Source of the DNA: an uncultured Clostridia bacterium
Lineage (GTDB): Bacteria; Bacillota; Clostridia; TANB77; CAG-508
Direction: 5' to 3'
DNA: 38,431 bases
Assembly (NCBI GenBank): GCA_944391955.1
Contig: CALXVG010000009.1
Location: 1-38,431 of the forward strand
The position numbers and the translations under genes are program-made. The notes under the pieces are model-generated. The model saw only the letters and a list, made by a program, of their open reading frames with translations, was not told the DNA's origin and made no database searches. Of the stretch, positions 1 through 8,008 are shown piece by piece; within the stretch, counting starts at the first letter, position 1, and the number at the start of each line of letters is the position of its first letter.

Positions 1-2065
1 ATGTTACACTACTTGGTATGCTTATATCTGTTAGGTTTGTGCAATAAGCAAATGCGTACTGTCCTATTGATGTTACACTGCTTGGTATTGTTATACTTGC
101 TAAATTTGTACAATAATAAAACGTATAATTCCCTATTGATGTTACATTATTTGGTATGACTATATTATTTAATTTCGTACACCTATAAAATGCATAACTT
201 CCTATTGATGTTACACTGCTTGGTATTGTTATACTTGCTAAATTTGTACAATAATAAAACGTATAATTCCCTATTGATGTTACATTATTTGGTATGACTA
301 TATTATTTAATTTCGTACACCTATAAAATGCATAACTTCCTATTGATGTTACATTATTTGGTATGTTTATAGATGTTAAACTACTACAATAATCAAAGGC
401 ACTCTGTCCTATTGATGTTACACTATCTGGTATTGTTACATTCGTTAAATTTGTGCATCCCTCAAATGCAGAATTTGGTATGCTTTTTATTCCTTCTGGT
501 ATTATTATATCTGTTAGGTTTGTAGAATTGTAAAATGCATAACTCATTATTGTTGTTATATGAGTTGGAATTGTTATATTTGTTAACCAACTACAACCAG
601 CAAATGCATAAGACCCTATTGATGTTACACTGCTTGGTATTATGGTATTTTTACAAGTAGCTATTATCTTATTAGTTGAAGTTTCTATAATTGCATTACT
701 ATTATTTCTACTATCATACTTCGAGTTATTTTCATCAACAATTATGCTATTTAAGTTATTACAATTATAAAATATAGAACTACCTATTGACGTTACACTA
801 CTTGGTATAACTGCATCTGTAAAACTGTTACAGTAACCAAATGCATAACTACTTATGGTTTTTACACTATTTGGTATTGTTACATTATTTAATTTTGTAC
901 ATTTATAAAATGCTGAATTTCCTATTGACGTTACACTGCTTGGTATTATTATATCTGTTAGTTTAGTACAATAAGCAAATGCGTAATTTCCTATTAATGT
1001 TGTATTATTTGACATTGTTATATCTGTTAAACTAGTACAATAATAAAATGTATAATTTCCTATTGAAGTTACCTTATTTGGAATAACTATATTATTTAAG
1101 TTCGTACACCTATAAAATGCATAACTTCCTATGTAAGTTACATTGTCGGGTATTGTTACTTCAGTTAAGTTTGTACAATAGGAAAATGCTGAATTACCTA
1201 TTGATGTTATACTATTTGGAATTGTCACATTAGTCAAACTTGTGCAATTATAAAATGCTGAATTGCCTATTGATGTTACTGTATTTGGAATAACAATATT
1301 TTTTAATCCTTTACAATCATAAAATGCATAATCATCTATTTTAGTTACCCCTTCTGCAATTGTTATAGTCTGTAAAGCTTTACAATCTTCAAAAGCATAT
1401 CTTCCTATTTCCATAACACTAGCAGGAATGGTTACCTTTTCAAGAGAATAACAAGCATAAAAAGCTTTCGAGCCAATCTTTTTTACAGTATTTGGAATGC
1501 TAAGTTCTTGTAAGTTAATGGCTCCAACAAAACATCGATCTTCTATTACTTCGATTCCTGGAGAAATTATAAGTTTTGTAATTGTCTCTTGAGTTACACC
1601 ATACAAAACTATATTATCACTAAGAATACTTTCATCCCATATCGTTATTCCTGTTCCTCTCTCATTTTTTGAGCCGACCTGTTTTACTGGAACTCCACCT
1701 ATATAATTTGGAACAATTACTTCTGTGTCAGTTCCTTTGTATCCTATAATTGTTATTGTATTTGTTTCTTCATCTAATGTCCAGATCCAATCATCAATAT
1801 TTTCTGGTTCTATATGCACTCTTGGTTCGTTCCCTAAGTTTGTTTCACTTCTTACCCCACTATCACCTGTGTTCCATTCTTGTAACAAATTATCAGTATT
1901 TTCCTGCGTTTGTGTTCTCTGTTGATTTGCCTGATTAACAGTATCTTCTGCTTTATCAAATAGTCTTCCATCTATTGCAATATCTATCGTAACTGCAGTC
2001 AAAATCATTAAGATGATTACGGTAATAATTAAAACAATTAATGTAATTCCCTTTTGTTCTTTCAT
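1..2065 (-). CDS. BspA-like leucine-rich-repeat surface protein with pilin-like leader (3' end outside window)
   Basis: At least 688 codons are visible, starting at an ATG at 2063-2065 behind an AGGGGGA ribosome binding site; the frame stays open to base 1, so the C-terminus is missing. The N-terminus is MKEQKG followed by ITLIVLIITVIILMIL, which resembles a type III (prepilin-like) signal with cleavage after Gly6 and a hydrophobic anchor. Residues of about 40-230 form a spacer domain rich in Asp, Glu and Asn. The rest is a train of 23-residue (69-bp) repeats of the form SVTSIGxxAFxxCTNLTxIxIP, typical of the LRR_5/BspA-like family. Members are usually exported and are linked with adhesion or surface binding. 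Neither ligand nor C-terminal anchor can be seen. The class call is secure; the function is inferred. Confidence 0.9.
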   Translation of the reverse strand, partial: MKEQKGITLIVLIITVIILMILTAVTIDIAIDGRLFDKAEDTVNQANQQRTQTQENTDNLLQEWNTGDSGVRSETNLGNEPRVHIEPENIDDWIWTLDEETNTITIIGYKGTDTEVIVPNYIGGVPVKQVGSKNERGTGITIWDESILSDNIVLYGVTQETITKLIISPGIEVIEDRCFVGAINLQELSIPNTVKKIGSKAFYACYSLEKVTIPASVMEIGRYAFEDCKALQTITIAEGVTKIDDYAFYDCKGLKNIVIPNTVTSIGNSAFYNCTSLTNVTIPNSITSIGNSAFSYCTNLTEVTIPDNVTYIGSYAFYRCTNLNNIVIPNKVTSIGNYTFYYCTSLTDITMSNNTTLIGNYAFAYCTKLTDIIIPSSVTSIGNSAFYKCTKLNNVTIPNSVKTISSYAFGYCNSFTDAVIPSSVTSIGSSIFYNCNNLNSIIVDENNSKYDSRNNSNAIIETSTNKIIATCKNTIIPSSVTSIGSYAFAGCSWLTNITIPTHITTIMSYAFYNSTNLTDIIIPEGIKSIPNSAFEGCTNLTNVTIPDSVTSIGQSAFDYCSSLTSINIPNNVTSIGSYAFYRCTKLNNIVIPNNVTSIGNYTFYYCTNLASITIPSSVTSIGSYAFYRCTKLNNIVIPNNVTSIGNYTFYYCTNLASITIPSSVTSIGQYAFAYCTNLTDISIPSSVT
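63..338. repeat. perfect tandem duplication of a 138-bp unit
   Basis: Bases 63-200 and 201-338 are identical over 138 bp, which equals two 69-bp leucine-rich-repeat units of the surrounding gene. Other units in the gene are only partly similar to each other, so this pair looks like a recent duplication that keeps the reading frame. Confidence 0.9.
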
Positions 2066-2176
2066 TTTTCCCCCTTTGGGAATTTTATTAAGAAAATATA
2101 GTTTTCTATAAAATCTTTTCCTAATATATTTCCCCACAATATTTTATCATTTGTTGTATCAAATTCCGTTATTTAC

Positions 2177-2205
2177 ATTGTATATGTTTGACTCCTTTTT
2201 GTCAA
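2177..2205 (-). promoter_or_regulatory. sigma-A promoter of the BspA-like gene
   Basis: On the minus strand there is TTGACA (2200-2205), a 17-bp spacer and TACAAT (2177-2182), about 110 bp upstream of the ATG at 2065. The -35 is a perfect match and the -10 has one mismatch. No other candidate of this quality lies in 2066-2334. Confidence 0.75.
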
Positions 2206-2282
2206 TATATTTTATAGTATGGTTTTGCTTTTTTGCATACTTTGTTATATTAATTTGCTATTTTATGTTAATTGTGTTAAAA

Positions 2283-2346
2283 TATAATTATTGCAAAGCA
2301 TTTTGCTGAGCAAAATTTATTACCCCTTAAATGGGTGGAGGTTGTT
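2283..2346 (+). promoter_or_regulatory. -10 box and structured leader of the 79-aa gene
   Basis: TATAAT at 2283-2288 is a good -10 box, but I see no convincing -35 at 17 bp. The leader has a 7-bp hairpin (ATTTTGC 2300-2306 with GCAAAAT 2310-2316). A second weak hairpin pairs ACCC (2322-2325) with GGGT (2333-2336), just before the GGAGG at 2337-2341, and could affect access to the ribosome binding site. Confidence 0.4.
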
Positions 2347-2586
2347 ATGAAGTTTGCTTACATCAACGGTGTCGAAATTGCAAAACAAATCGACTGCTCT
2401 TGCCGGAGCGTGTTCGAGCCGGAATTTAACGATTTTGAGTTCAAAGACTCAAAAATCGTTTGTACCTGTCCGGTGTGTGGACGTGAACATGTGTTGGTTC
2501 ACTCTGCACATGTTTCCAAGCTTCCTCAAACGTTTCTGAGAAAAATTCGGGGGCATGTCACTCCCATCATGACGTGGCACGAGTAA
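2347..2586 (+). CDS. unknown 79-aa cysteine-rich (zinc-ribbon-like) protein of atypical composition
   Basis: I do not recognise this protein. The ATG at 2347 is preferred over an in-frame GTG at 2335 because GGAGG at 2337-2341 stands 5 bases before it. Cysteines form CSC near residue 18 and CTCPVCGREH near residues 39-48, a pattern that could bind zinc. There is no signal peptide or membrane segment. A hand count gives about 45% GC, against a background clearly below 30%. Its codons (CCG, GTG, GAG, ATC, AAC) differ from all neighbours. It is the only apparently intact gene here with in-frame CGG codons (two). It has its own -10 box and terminator, so it looks like a self-contained, recently acquired cassette. 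That it is coding is likely; its function is unknown. Confidence 0.7.
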   Translation: MKFAYINGVEIAKQIDCSCRSVFEPEFNDFEFKDSKIVCTCPVCGREHVLVHSAHVSKLPQTFLRKIRGHVTPIMTWHE

Positions 2587-2606
2587 AACTTCACAAACCA
2601 AGATGA

Positions 2607-2650
2607 GGCGGCGTAACTTACTTGTTACGTCGCCCTTCTATTTTTATTGT
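2607..2650 (+). terminator. intrinsic terminator of the 79-aa gene
   Basis: GGCGGCGTAAC (2607-2617) pairs with GTTACGTCGCC (2624-2634) around the 6-base loop TTACTT. The 11-bp stem has a single G-T pair and is followed by a T-rich run. It slightly overlaps the end of the convergent ABC-F gene. Confidence 0.85.
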
Positions 2651-4230
2651 GTTTTTTTCTCTAAATATTCATCAAATGTTATGTCTTTATCAAATTTCTT
2701 TTCTGGTCCTAATTCAATTATTCTATCTGCTACTGTTTGTGTTAATTGATGGTCATGGGATGTAAAAATCAAATTTCCTTTAAATCTTTTTAATCCTTCA
2801 TTTAATGCTGTTATTGCTTCCATATCCAAATGGTTTGTTGGTTCATCAAATATAAGTAAATTTGCCCCTGATAACATTAATTTTGATAATACACATCTTA
2901 CTTTTTCTCCACCTGACAAAACATTTATATTTTTTAATGCCTCATCTCCAGAAAATAGCATTCTTCCTAAAAATCCTCTTACATACGTTTCATCTGGATC
3001 TTTTGAATATTGTCTTAGCCATTCTACTAATGGTTTATTTTCTTTAAATAAATATCCATTATCTTTTGGAAAATAGTCATGTGTTATTGTTTGTCCCCAT
3101 TCTATAGTACCTTCATCTGGTGCTATTTCTCCTGCTATGATTTGAAATAATAGTGTTGTTCTTAATTCATTGTCTGATACTATTGCTATTTTATTGCCTG
3201 TTCTTACATTAAATGAAATATTATCTAGTATTTTTTCTCCATTTATTGTTTTTGATATATTTTGTACTTTTAGTATTTCTTTTCCTGGTTCTCTATCTGG
3301 TTTGAAATCTATGTATGGATATTTTCTATTTGATGCTTTTATTTCTTCTAGTTCTATTTTTTCTAGTGATTTTTTTCTTGAGGTTGCTTGTTTTGATTTT
3401 GAAGCATTTGCACTAAATCTTGCAATAAATTCTTGCAATTCTTTTATTTTTTCTTCTTTCTTCTTGTTTTGCTCTTTCATTTGTTTTAGTGCTAATTGAC
3501 TAGATTCATACCAAAAATCATAATTTCCTGGGTATATTTTTATTTTACCAAAATCAACATCAGCAATATGTGTACATACTTTGTTTAAAAAATATCTGTC
3601 ATGTGATACTACTATTACTGTATTTTCAAAGTTTATTAAAAATTCTTGTAACCATTCTATACTTTTTATGTCTAAATCATTTGTTGGTTCATCTAGTAAT
3701 AATACATCTGGATTGCCAAAAAGGCTTTGTGCTAATAAGACTTTTACTTTGTCTTTTGCTTCTAGTTCTTTCATTAATTTATAATGATTTACTGCTGGTA
3801 TACCTAGATTATTTAATAGTATTGCTGCATCTGATTCTGCATTCCATCCATCCATATTGCCAAAGCGTTCTTCTAATTTAGCTGCTTTTAATCCATCTTC
3901 TTCATTAAAATCTGGTTTTGCATATAATGCTTCTTTTTCCTTCATTATACCATATAATTCTTTGTTTCCCATTATTACAGTATCTATCACAGAAAAATCT
4001 TCATATTCAAAATGGTTTTGTTTTAGAACTGATATTCTAGCTCCTTTTTCTATTGCAATTTCTCCCTTACTTGGTTCTAATTCACCTGATAATATTTTTA
4101 AAAATGTTGATTTTCCTGCTCCATTTGCTCCTATCAATCCATAACAATTACCTTTTGTGAACTTTATATTTACATCTTCAAACAAAACTCTTTTTCCAAA
4201 TCTTACTGTTACTCCTATTGAATTTATCAT
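2644..4230 (-). CDS. ABC-F family ATPase, YbiT/YkpA-like
   Basis: The 528-aa protein has two fused ATP-binding domains and no membrane segment. ABC-F proteins act on the ribosome as translation factors or antibiotic-resistance proteins. The first domain has Walker A GANGAGKST near residue 34 and Walker B VLLLDEPTND near residue 177. A charged helical linker of about residues 240-300 contains ARFSANASKSKQATSRKK, characteristic of the YbiT/YkpA subgroup. The second domain has signature LSGGEKVR and Walker B LIFDEPTNHLD. The first-domain signature (ELEAKDKVKVLLAQ) and the second-domain Walker A (VSDNELRTT, no P-loop Lys) are both degenerate. AAAGGA precedes the ATG. It lies 30 bp behind corA and is probably cotranscribed. 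Subgroup assignment is firm; the substrate ribosomal state is not known. Confidence 0.9.
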   Translation of the reverse strand: MINSIGVTVRFGKRVLFEDVNIKFTKGNCYGLIGANGAGKSTFLKILSGELEPSKGEIAIEKGARISVLKQNHFEYEDFSVIDTVIMGNKELYGIMKEKEALYAKPDFNEEDGLKAAKLEERFGNMDGWNAESDAAILLNNLGIPAVNHYKLMKELEAKDKVKVLLAQSLFGNPDVLLLDEPTNDLDIKSIEWLQEFLINFENTVIVVSHDRYFLNKVCTHIADVDFGKIKIYPGNYDFWYESSQLALKQMKEQNKKKEEKIKELQEFIARFSANASKSKQATSRKKSLEKIELEEIKASNRKYPYIDFKPDREPGKEILKVQNISKTINGEKILDNISFNVRTGNKIAIVSDNELRTTLLFQIIAGEIAPDEGTIEWGQTITHDYFPKDNGYLFKENKPLVEWLRQYSKDPDETYVRGFLGRMLFSGDEALKNINVLSGGEKVRCVLSKLMLSGANLLIFDEPTNHLDMEAITALNEGLKRFKGNLIFTSHDHQLTQTVADRIIELGPEKKFDKDITFDEYLEKKTQ

Positions 4231-4260
4231 CTCTCTATTTTCCTTTCATTTTGTTTAATA

Positions 4261-5202
4261 TTAAATCATATCTTTACGTTTTAGCCAAGCAAAGGCAATA
4301 AGTGCTACTGATAATGATATTCCTATAAGAATTGCAAAACCATATGGTGATGATTCAAATGGTAGTTTTACATTCATTCCCCAAATACTTGCAATCAGTG
4401 TTGGCACTGAGATTAATATTGTAAGAGATGTTAAAAATTTCATTACACCATTCAAGTTATTTGAAATAATTGATGCATACGCATCCATTGTGCTAGTTAA
4501 AATATCACTATATGTTTTACTCATTTCTATAGCCTGTCTATTTTCTATAATGGCATCTTCTAATATGTCTTCATCTTCTTCATACATTTTTAACACTTTG
4601 CCTCTTAGTGTTTTTTCCATGACAATTTCATTTGATCTTAATGATGTTGTTATATATATTAAACTATTTTGTAAATTTAATAATTGCATTAAATCTTTAT
4701 TTTTCATACTTTGTTGTAATAATGCTACTGTTACTTCTTGTTCTTTATTTATTCTTTTTAAGTTTTCCAAATAGCATGCTGCATTTAGATACAATATTTG
4801 TAATAAAAATCTTGTCTTTTTGTATGTGCAAAAACTTTTTATTCTACCTTTTTCAAAAGCATCAATTACTTTGTTTTTCTTCAAAGAAACAGTTATTACA
4901 TAATCATCTTCAATCATTAATACTCCTAAAGGCATTGTTGTATATGTTTTATCATCTTTTATATCTTCTATAATCGGAACGTCTATAATAAACAATATTG
5001 CATTATCTTCAATATCAATTCTGGCTTGCTCTTCATAATCAAGTGGATATCTTAAAAAGTCTTCATCTATATCAATTTGTGAACATATTTTTTGAATTTC
5101 TGTATCGGACGGGTTTGTTAAATTTATCCATACTCCTTTTTCTATTTTCTTTACCTCTTCTAATTTGTTTGTTTCTAGATTTGTATTATAAATTTTTAAC
5201 AT
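4261..5202 (-). CDS. corA: CorA-family magnesium/divalent cation transporter
   Basis: The 313-aa protein has a long soluble N-terminal domain (about 1-245) rich in helices. Two C-terminal membrane segments follow (about 250-270 and 288-306), joined by the loop with the family's hallmark GMN (in WGMNVKLPF). CorA pentamers carry Mg2+ or Co2+ across the cytoplasmic membrane. The ATG follows AGGAGGGGA. It is the first gene of a likely two-gene unit with the ABC-F ATPase. The length is normal for the YfjQ-like Firmicutes branch. Ion specificity cannot be read from the sequence. Confidence 0.9.
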   Translation of the reverse strand: MLKIYNTNLETNKLEEVKKIEKGVWINLTNPSDTEIQKICSQIDIDEDFLRYPLDYEEQARIDIEDNAILFIIDVPIIEDIKDDKTYTTMPLGVLMIEDDYVITVSLKKNKVIDAFEKGRIKSFCTYKKTRFLLQILYLNAACYLENLKRINKEQEVTVALLQQSMKNKDLMQLLNLQNSLIYITTSLRSNEIVMEKTLRGKVLKMYEEDEDILEDAIIENRQAIEMSKTYSDILTSTMDAYASIISNNLNGVMKFLTSLTILISVPTLIASIWGMNVKLPFESSPYGFAILIGISLSVALIAFAWLKRKDMI

Positions 5203-5250
5203 TTTCTTCCCCTCCTAATCTTGTATGTAAGCAAAAGCCCATACTAATAT

Positions 5251-5279
5251 ATTATATCAAATTTTGGCATATTCTACAA
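5251..5279 (-). promoter_or_regulatory. promoter of corA
   Basis: The minus strand shows TTGTAG (5274-5279), a 17-bp spacer and TATAAT (5251-5256), about 50 bp upstream of the corA start. Confidence 0.65.
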
Positions 5280-5307
5280 TAATTTAACAAGATTTTTATC
5301 ACTATTT

Positions 5308-5331
5308 TAGGCAGGTCTGTTGACCTGCCTA
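5308..5331 (-). terminator. strong hairpin between dapL and corA, probable terminator of dapL
   Basis: TAGGCAGGTC and GACCTGCCTA form a perfect 10-bp stem with the loop TGTT, 18 bases after the dapL stop. The sequence after it on the minus strand is AT-rich but not a clean U tract, so termination may be partial or factor-aided. Confidence 0.55.
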
Positions 5332-5349
5332 TTACATATTATTTTTAAA

Positions 5350-6579
5350 TTATGAATAATATTCTTTTATTTTCTGTATTGCTCTTTCTGTATTTTCTTT
5401 TGTTCCAAATCCTGTTAGTCTAAAATAGCCTTCTCCACTTGGACCAAATCCAACTCCTGGTGTTCCTACCACTCCAACTTTTTCAAGTAATTCATCGAAG
5501 AAGTCCCATGATTTCATTCCATTTGGTGTTTTTAGCCAAACATATGGGGCATTTTCTCCACCAAATGTTTCAAAGCCAATTTCTTCTAGTCCTAGTTTTA
5601 TTGTTTTTGCATTATCCATATAATATTTTATATTTTCTTTTATCTCTTTTTGTGCATCTTCTGTATAAACCGCTTCTGCACCTCTTTGTGTTATATATGA
5701 TACACCATTTGATTTTGTGCTTTGTCTTCTATTCCACAATTTATTAATTGAGACTTCTTTGCCTTCTTCAGTATATCCTAATAATTCTTTAGGTACTACA
5801 GTGTATCCACATCTTATTCCTGTAAATCCCGCAGATTTTGAATAACTTTTAAACTCTATTGCTACTTTCTTTGCTCCTTCTATTTCATATATACTATGTG
5901 GAATATCTTCGTCTTGTATGTATGCTTCATATGCAGCATCATAAAGTATCACTGAATTATTTTCTATTGCATAATCCACCCATTTTTTTAACTCTTCTTT
6001 TGATATTACTGTTCCTGTTGGATTATTTGGAAAGCAAAAATATATCATATCTATTTTCTCTTCTGGTATTTGTGGTATAAATTTATTTTCTGCATTTACT
6101 GTCAAATACTCTATTCCTGCATACTTTCCATTACTATATGTGCCACTTCTGCCTGACATTACATTTGTATCTAAGTATGCTGGATATACAGGATCTGTTA
6201 TTGCTACTTTATTTTCAATATCAAATACATCGACTATATTTCCAATATCTGTCCCTATTCCATCTGATATAAAAATTTCAAAATTTTCAAAATCAATTCC
6301 TAATTTTTTATAATCATTTTCGATTATTTTTTCTTTTAGGAAATCATATCCTACCTCTGGTCCATATCCTCTAAAGGTCTTAGTATCTAGCATTTCATCA
6401 ACAGCTTTTTTCATTGCATTTGCAATTGCATGTGGAATTGGTCTAGTAATATCTCCTATTCCTAATTTTATAACTTCTTTCTCAGGATTTTTTCTTTGGT
6501 ATTCCTTAACCTTTTCTGTTATTGTAACAAACAAATAACTATCTTGTAGTTTTAAAAAATTTTCATTAATTTTACTCAT
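5350..6579 (-). CDS. dapL: LL-diaminopimelate aminotransferase
   Basis: The 409-aa fold-type I PLP aminotransferase converts tetrahydrodipicolinate directly to LL-diaminopimelate, the short branch of lysine and peptidoglycan synthesis found in many anaerobes. The N-terminus (GIGDITRPIP) and the PLP-lysine region (SYSKSAGFTGIRCGY, about residues 245-260) match DapL rather than generic AspC enzymes. The CFPNNPTGT motif near residue 182 is the cofactor-contact segment. Length is typical (about 400-410). AGGAAT precedes the ATG. A promoter lies 65-95 bp upstream, directly next to a REP-like repeat. It stands alone and provides the meso-DAP precursor used by the murA, ddl and murF pathway encoded further along. 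Confidence 0.93.
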   Translation of the reverse strand: MSKINENFLKLQDSYLFVTITEKVKEYQRKNPEKEVIKLGIGDITRPIPHAIANAMKKAVDEMLDTKTFRGYGPEVGYDFLKEKIIENDYKKLGIDFENFEIFISDGIGTDIGNIVDVFDIENKVAITDPVYPAYLDTNVMSGRSGTYSNGKYAGIEYLTVNAENKFIPQIPEEKIDMIYFCFPNNPTGTVISKEELKKWVDYAIENNSVILYDAAYEAYIQDEDIPHSIYEIEGAKKVAIEFKSYSKSAGFTGIRCGYTVVPKELLGYTEEGKEVSINKLWNRRQSTKSNGVSYITQRGAEAVYTEDAQKEIKENIKYYMDNAKTIKLGLEEIGFETFGGENAPYVWLKTPNGMKSWDFFDELLEKVGVVGTPGVGFGPSGEGYFRLTGFGTKENTERAIQKIKEYYS

Positions 6580-6644
6580 ATTCTATTCCTTTCTTAAGGT
6601 CGAACATTAACTTAAGTTTGACATAGTTATCTCAAACTTTCACT

Positions 6645-6672
6645 ATTATATCATAAAAAAACGAAAAATCAA
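6645..6672 (-). promoter_or_regulatory. promoter of dapL
   Basis: The minus strand has TTGATT (6667-6672), a 16-bp spacer and TATAAT (6645-6650). The -35 box ends only 4 bases before the left REP-like repeat, so the mobile element abuts this promoter. Confidence 0.6.
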
Positions 6673-6676
6673 CCTT

Positions 6677-6711
6677 CCCAATTGGGGACGTATTTAAATT
6701 GGGAAAAAAAT
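6677..6711 (+). repeat. left REP-like repeat
   Basis: It begins CCCAATTGGGGACGTATTTA. CCCAATT can pair with the AATTGGG at 6697-6703, giving a 7-bp stem and a 13-base loop, a REP-like foldback. It matches 7567-7601 in inverted orientation at all 35 bases. Confidence 0.8.
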
Positions 6712-6728
6712 TCCAATTAGGGACACGT

Positions 6729-7445
6729 TTATAGAGAAATAATATTCTCATCTTCTAAAATTTTTTTTATTTTCTTCCTATTTATGCCTGTTATTTTTTC
6801 CATTAATAATAAAGAAATATTATTTTTCTTTAATATTGTTACTAATTCTTTAATTATTTCTATATTTCTGCTTACTTGTATCATATCTCTATTTTTATCT
6901 TGTAAAAAATTATTTACTATTTGTATACACTTTTCTTCTTTATCTTCTTCATATTCTAAAAAATTATTATATTCTTCTTGTAATTGAAATATTTCCCCAT
7001 TTTGTTCTATATATTCATTATAATTTGAATAAGGATATTCTTTGGGGTGATTGCATATTCCTGCTTTTACTGGATTATAAAAAATATAATTTATACAATT
7101 ATATAGATATTCCTCTGATAAAATTCCTTCACTTTTAAATCTATTTCTAAAAACAAATCCTACTCTATTATGTTTTTTATTATAATACTGTGCATATTTT
7201 GTATTAAGTCTATGCATATAAGCGCTTAAATTAGTTACATTATTCACTTCAAGCAATAAATGTGCATGATTATTCATTATGCAATAAGCAATAATTTTTA
7301 CAAAATATTCTACATTAAGCTTTTTCATAAAAGAAATATACTTATTGATTTCATTATTATCATTAAAGATAAAATTTTTTTCGATTCCTTGAGAAATCAC
7401 ATGATAAAAAGATGTTTGAAAATAATTACGTGGTAATCTTGGCAT
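6729..7445 (-). CDS. REP-associated tyrosine transposase (RAYT), Y1/HUH family
   Basis: The 238-aa protein starts MPRLPRNYF and has the HUH metal-binding motif in MNNHAHLLLEV near residue 60. The catalytic-Tyr region near residues 115-125 includes YLYNCINYIFYNPVKAG, which is diagnostic for RAYTs (Transposase_17/TnpA-like). Such proteins bind and nick REP hairpins and are thought to mobilise or spread them. A C-terminal part of about 80 residues looks like a DNA-binding helix-turn-helix extension. AGGAGG precedes the ATG. It appears intact, and its stop overlaps the inner part of the left repeat region. The family call is strong; current mobility is inferred. Confidence 0.88.
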   Translation of the reverse strand: MPRLPRNYFQTSFYHVISQGIEKNFIFNDNNEINKYISFMKKLNVEYFVKIIAYCIMNNHAHLLLEVNNVTNLSAYMHRLNTKYAQYYNKKHNRVGFVFRNRFKSEGILSEEYLYNCINYIFYNPVKAGICNHPKEYPYSNYNEYIEQNGEIFQLQEEYNNFLEYEEDKEEKCIQIVNNFLQDKNRDMIQVSRNIEIIKELVTILKKNNISLLLMEKITGINRKKIKKILEDENIISL

Positions 7446-7566
7446 AGAACATACCTCCTGAAAAAAATGATTTTTGATAAAAATTTAAATTTGATATATC
7501 ATACAATATATATAATATTATAAGGAAATTTATGAAAATCTTATTGAAAGGGTGGCACTGATTGGG

Positions 7567-7601
7567 ATTTTTTTCCCAATTTAAATACGTCCCCAATTGG
7601 G
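7567..7601 (-). repeat. right REP-like repeat
   Basis: This is the reverse complement of 6677-6711 over 35 bp. CCCAATT (7575-7581) can pair with AATTGGG (7595-7601). It ends immediately at the A-run that begins the rplL terminator. Confidence 0.8.
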
Positions 7602-7629
7602 AAAAGCGGTTATCTTTGTAACCGCTTTT
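7602..7629 (-). terminator. intrinsic terminator of the ribosomal operon after rplL
   Basis: AAAAGCGGTTA pairs with TAACCGCTTTT around a 6-base loop (7613-7618), and on the minus strand the stem runs into TTTT. It lies 10 bases after the rplL stop and closes the operon, so rpoB does not follow. Confidence 0.85.
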
Positions 7630-7639
7630 AGTGAAACAA

Positions 7640-8008
7640 TTATGCTAATTCTACTACTGCTCCTGCTTCTTCGAATTTTGCTTTCATTGCTTCTGCATCT
7701 TCTTTTGATGCTCCTTCTTTAACTGTTTTTGGAGCTCCATCAACTAAGTCTTTAGCTTCTTTTAATCCTAATCCTGTAACGTCTCTAACAACTTTTATAA
7801 CTGCGATTTTGTTTGCTCCTGCTTCTTTTAATACTACGTTAAATGAAGATTTTTCTTCAGCTGCTCCTGCTGCTGCTCCACCTGCTACAGGTGCTGCTAC
7901 TGCTGCTGCTGATACTCCATATTTTTCTTCTATTCCTTTTACTAATTCTGATAATTCGATAACTGTTAAGCTATCTATTTGTTCTAATAATTTTGCAATG
8001 TCTGCCAT
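7640..8008 (-). CDS. rplL: 50S ribosomal protein L7/L12
   Basis: The 122-aa stalk protein shows the helical dimerisation domain (about 1-30) and an Ala/Gly-rich hinge (about 36-52). The C-terminal factor-binding domain is conserved ([20 protein letters not shown] and [12 protein letters not shown]). It recruits translation GTPases to the ribosome. Normal length, ATG with AGGAGA upstream. It is the last gene of the operon, followed by a terminator, with a 149-bp gap to rplJ. Confidence 0.98.
   Translation of the reverse strand: MADIAKLLEQIDSLTVIELSELVKGIEEKYGVSAAAVAAPVAGGAAAGAAEEKSSFNVVLKEAGANKIAVIKVVRDVTGLGLKEAKDLVDGAPKTVKEGASKEDAEAMKAKFEEAGAVVELA

Larger units (their letters stand above)
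6677..7601. mobile_element. REPtron: RAYT transposase gene flanked by inverted REP-like repeats
   Basis: A 35-bp sequence at 6677-6711 is repeated perfectly in inverted orientation at 7567-7601, and a RAYT-family transposase gene lies between them. The similarity continues imperfectly inward (CCAATTAGGGAC on the left, GGCACTGATTGGG on the right). The unit is inserted directly behind the rplL terminator and directly ahead of the dapL promoter. Confidence 0.8.

Noticed and set aside
1..1400. Regular 69-bp repeat spacing that could look like a CRISPR or minisatellite array
   Set aside because: The repeats encode a continuous protein with 23-residue leucine-rich units in one frame, and there are no unique spacers between identical repeats.
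2354..2539. Overlapping 61-aa frame inside the 79-aa gene
   Set aside because: It lacks a ribosome binding site and conserved pattern, whereas the 79-aa frame has a good site and the Cys motif.
2862..5282. Many open frames on the plus strand opposite the ABC-F and CorA genes
   Set aside because: They are Leu/Phe/Tyr-rich antisense shadows of conserved minus-strand genes and lack ribosome binding sites.
6711..6726. Left REP region as a terminator for the RAYT gene
   Set aside because: The foldback lacks a U tract on the minus strand and matches the distal inverted repeat, so a transposon end is a better reading.
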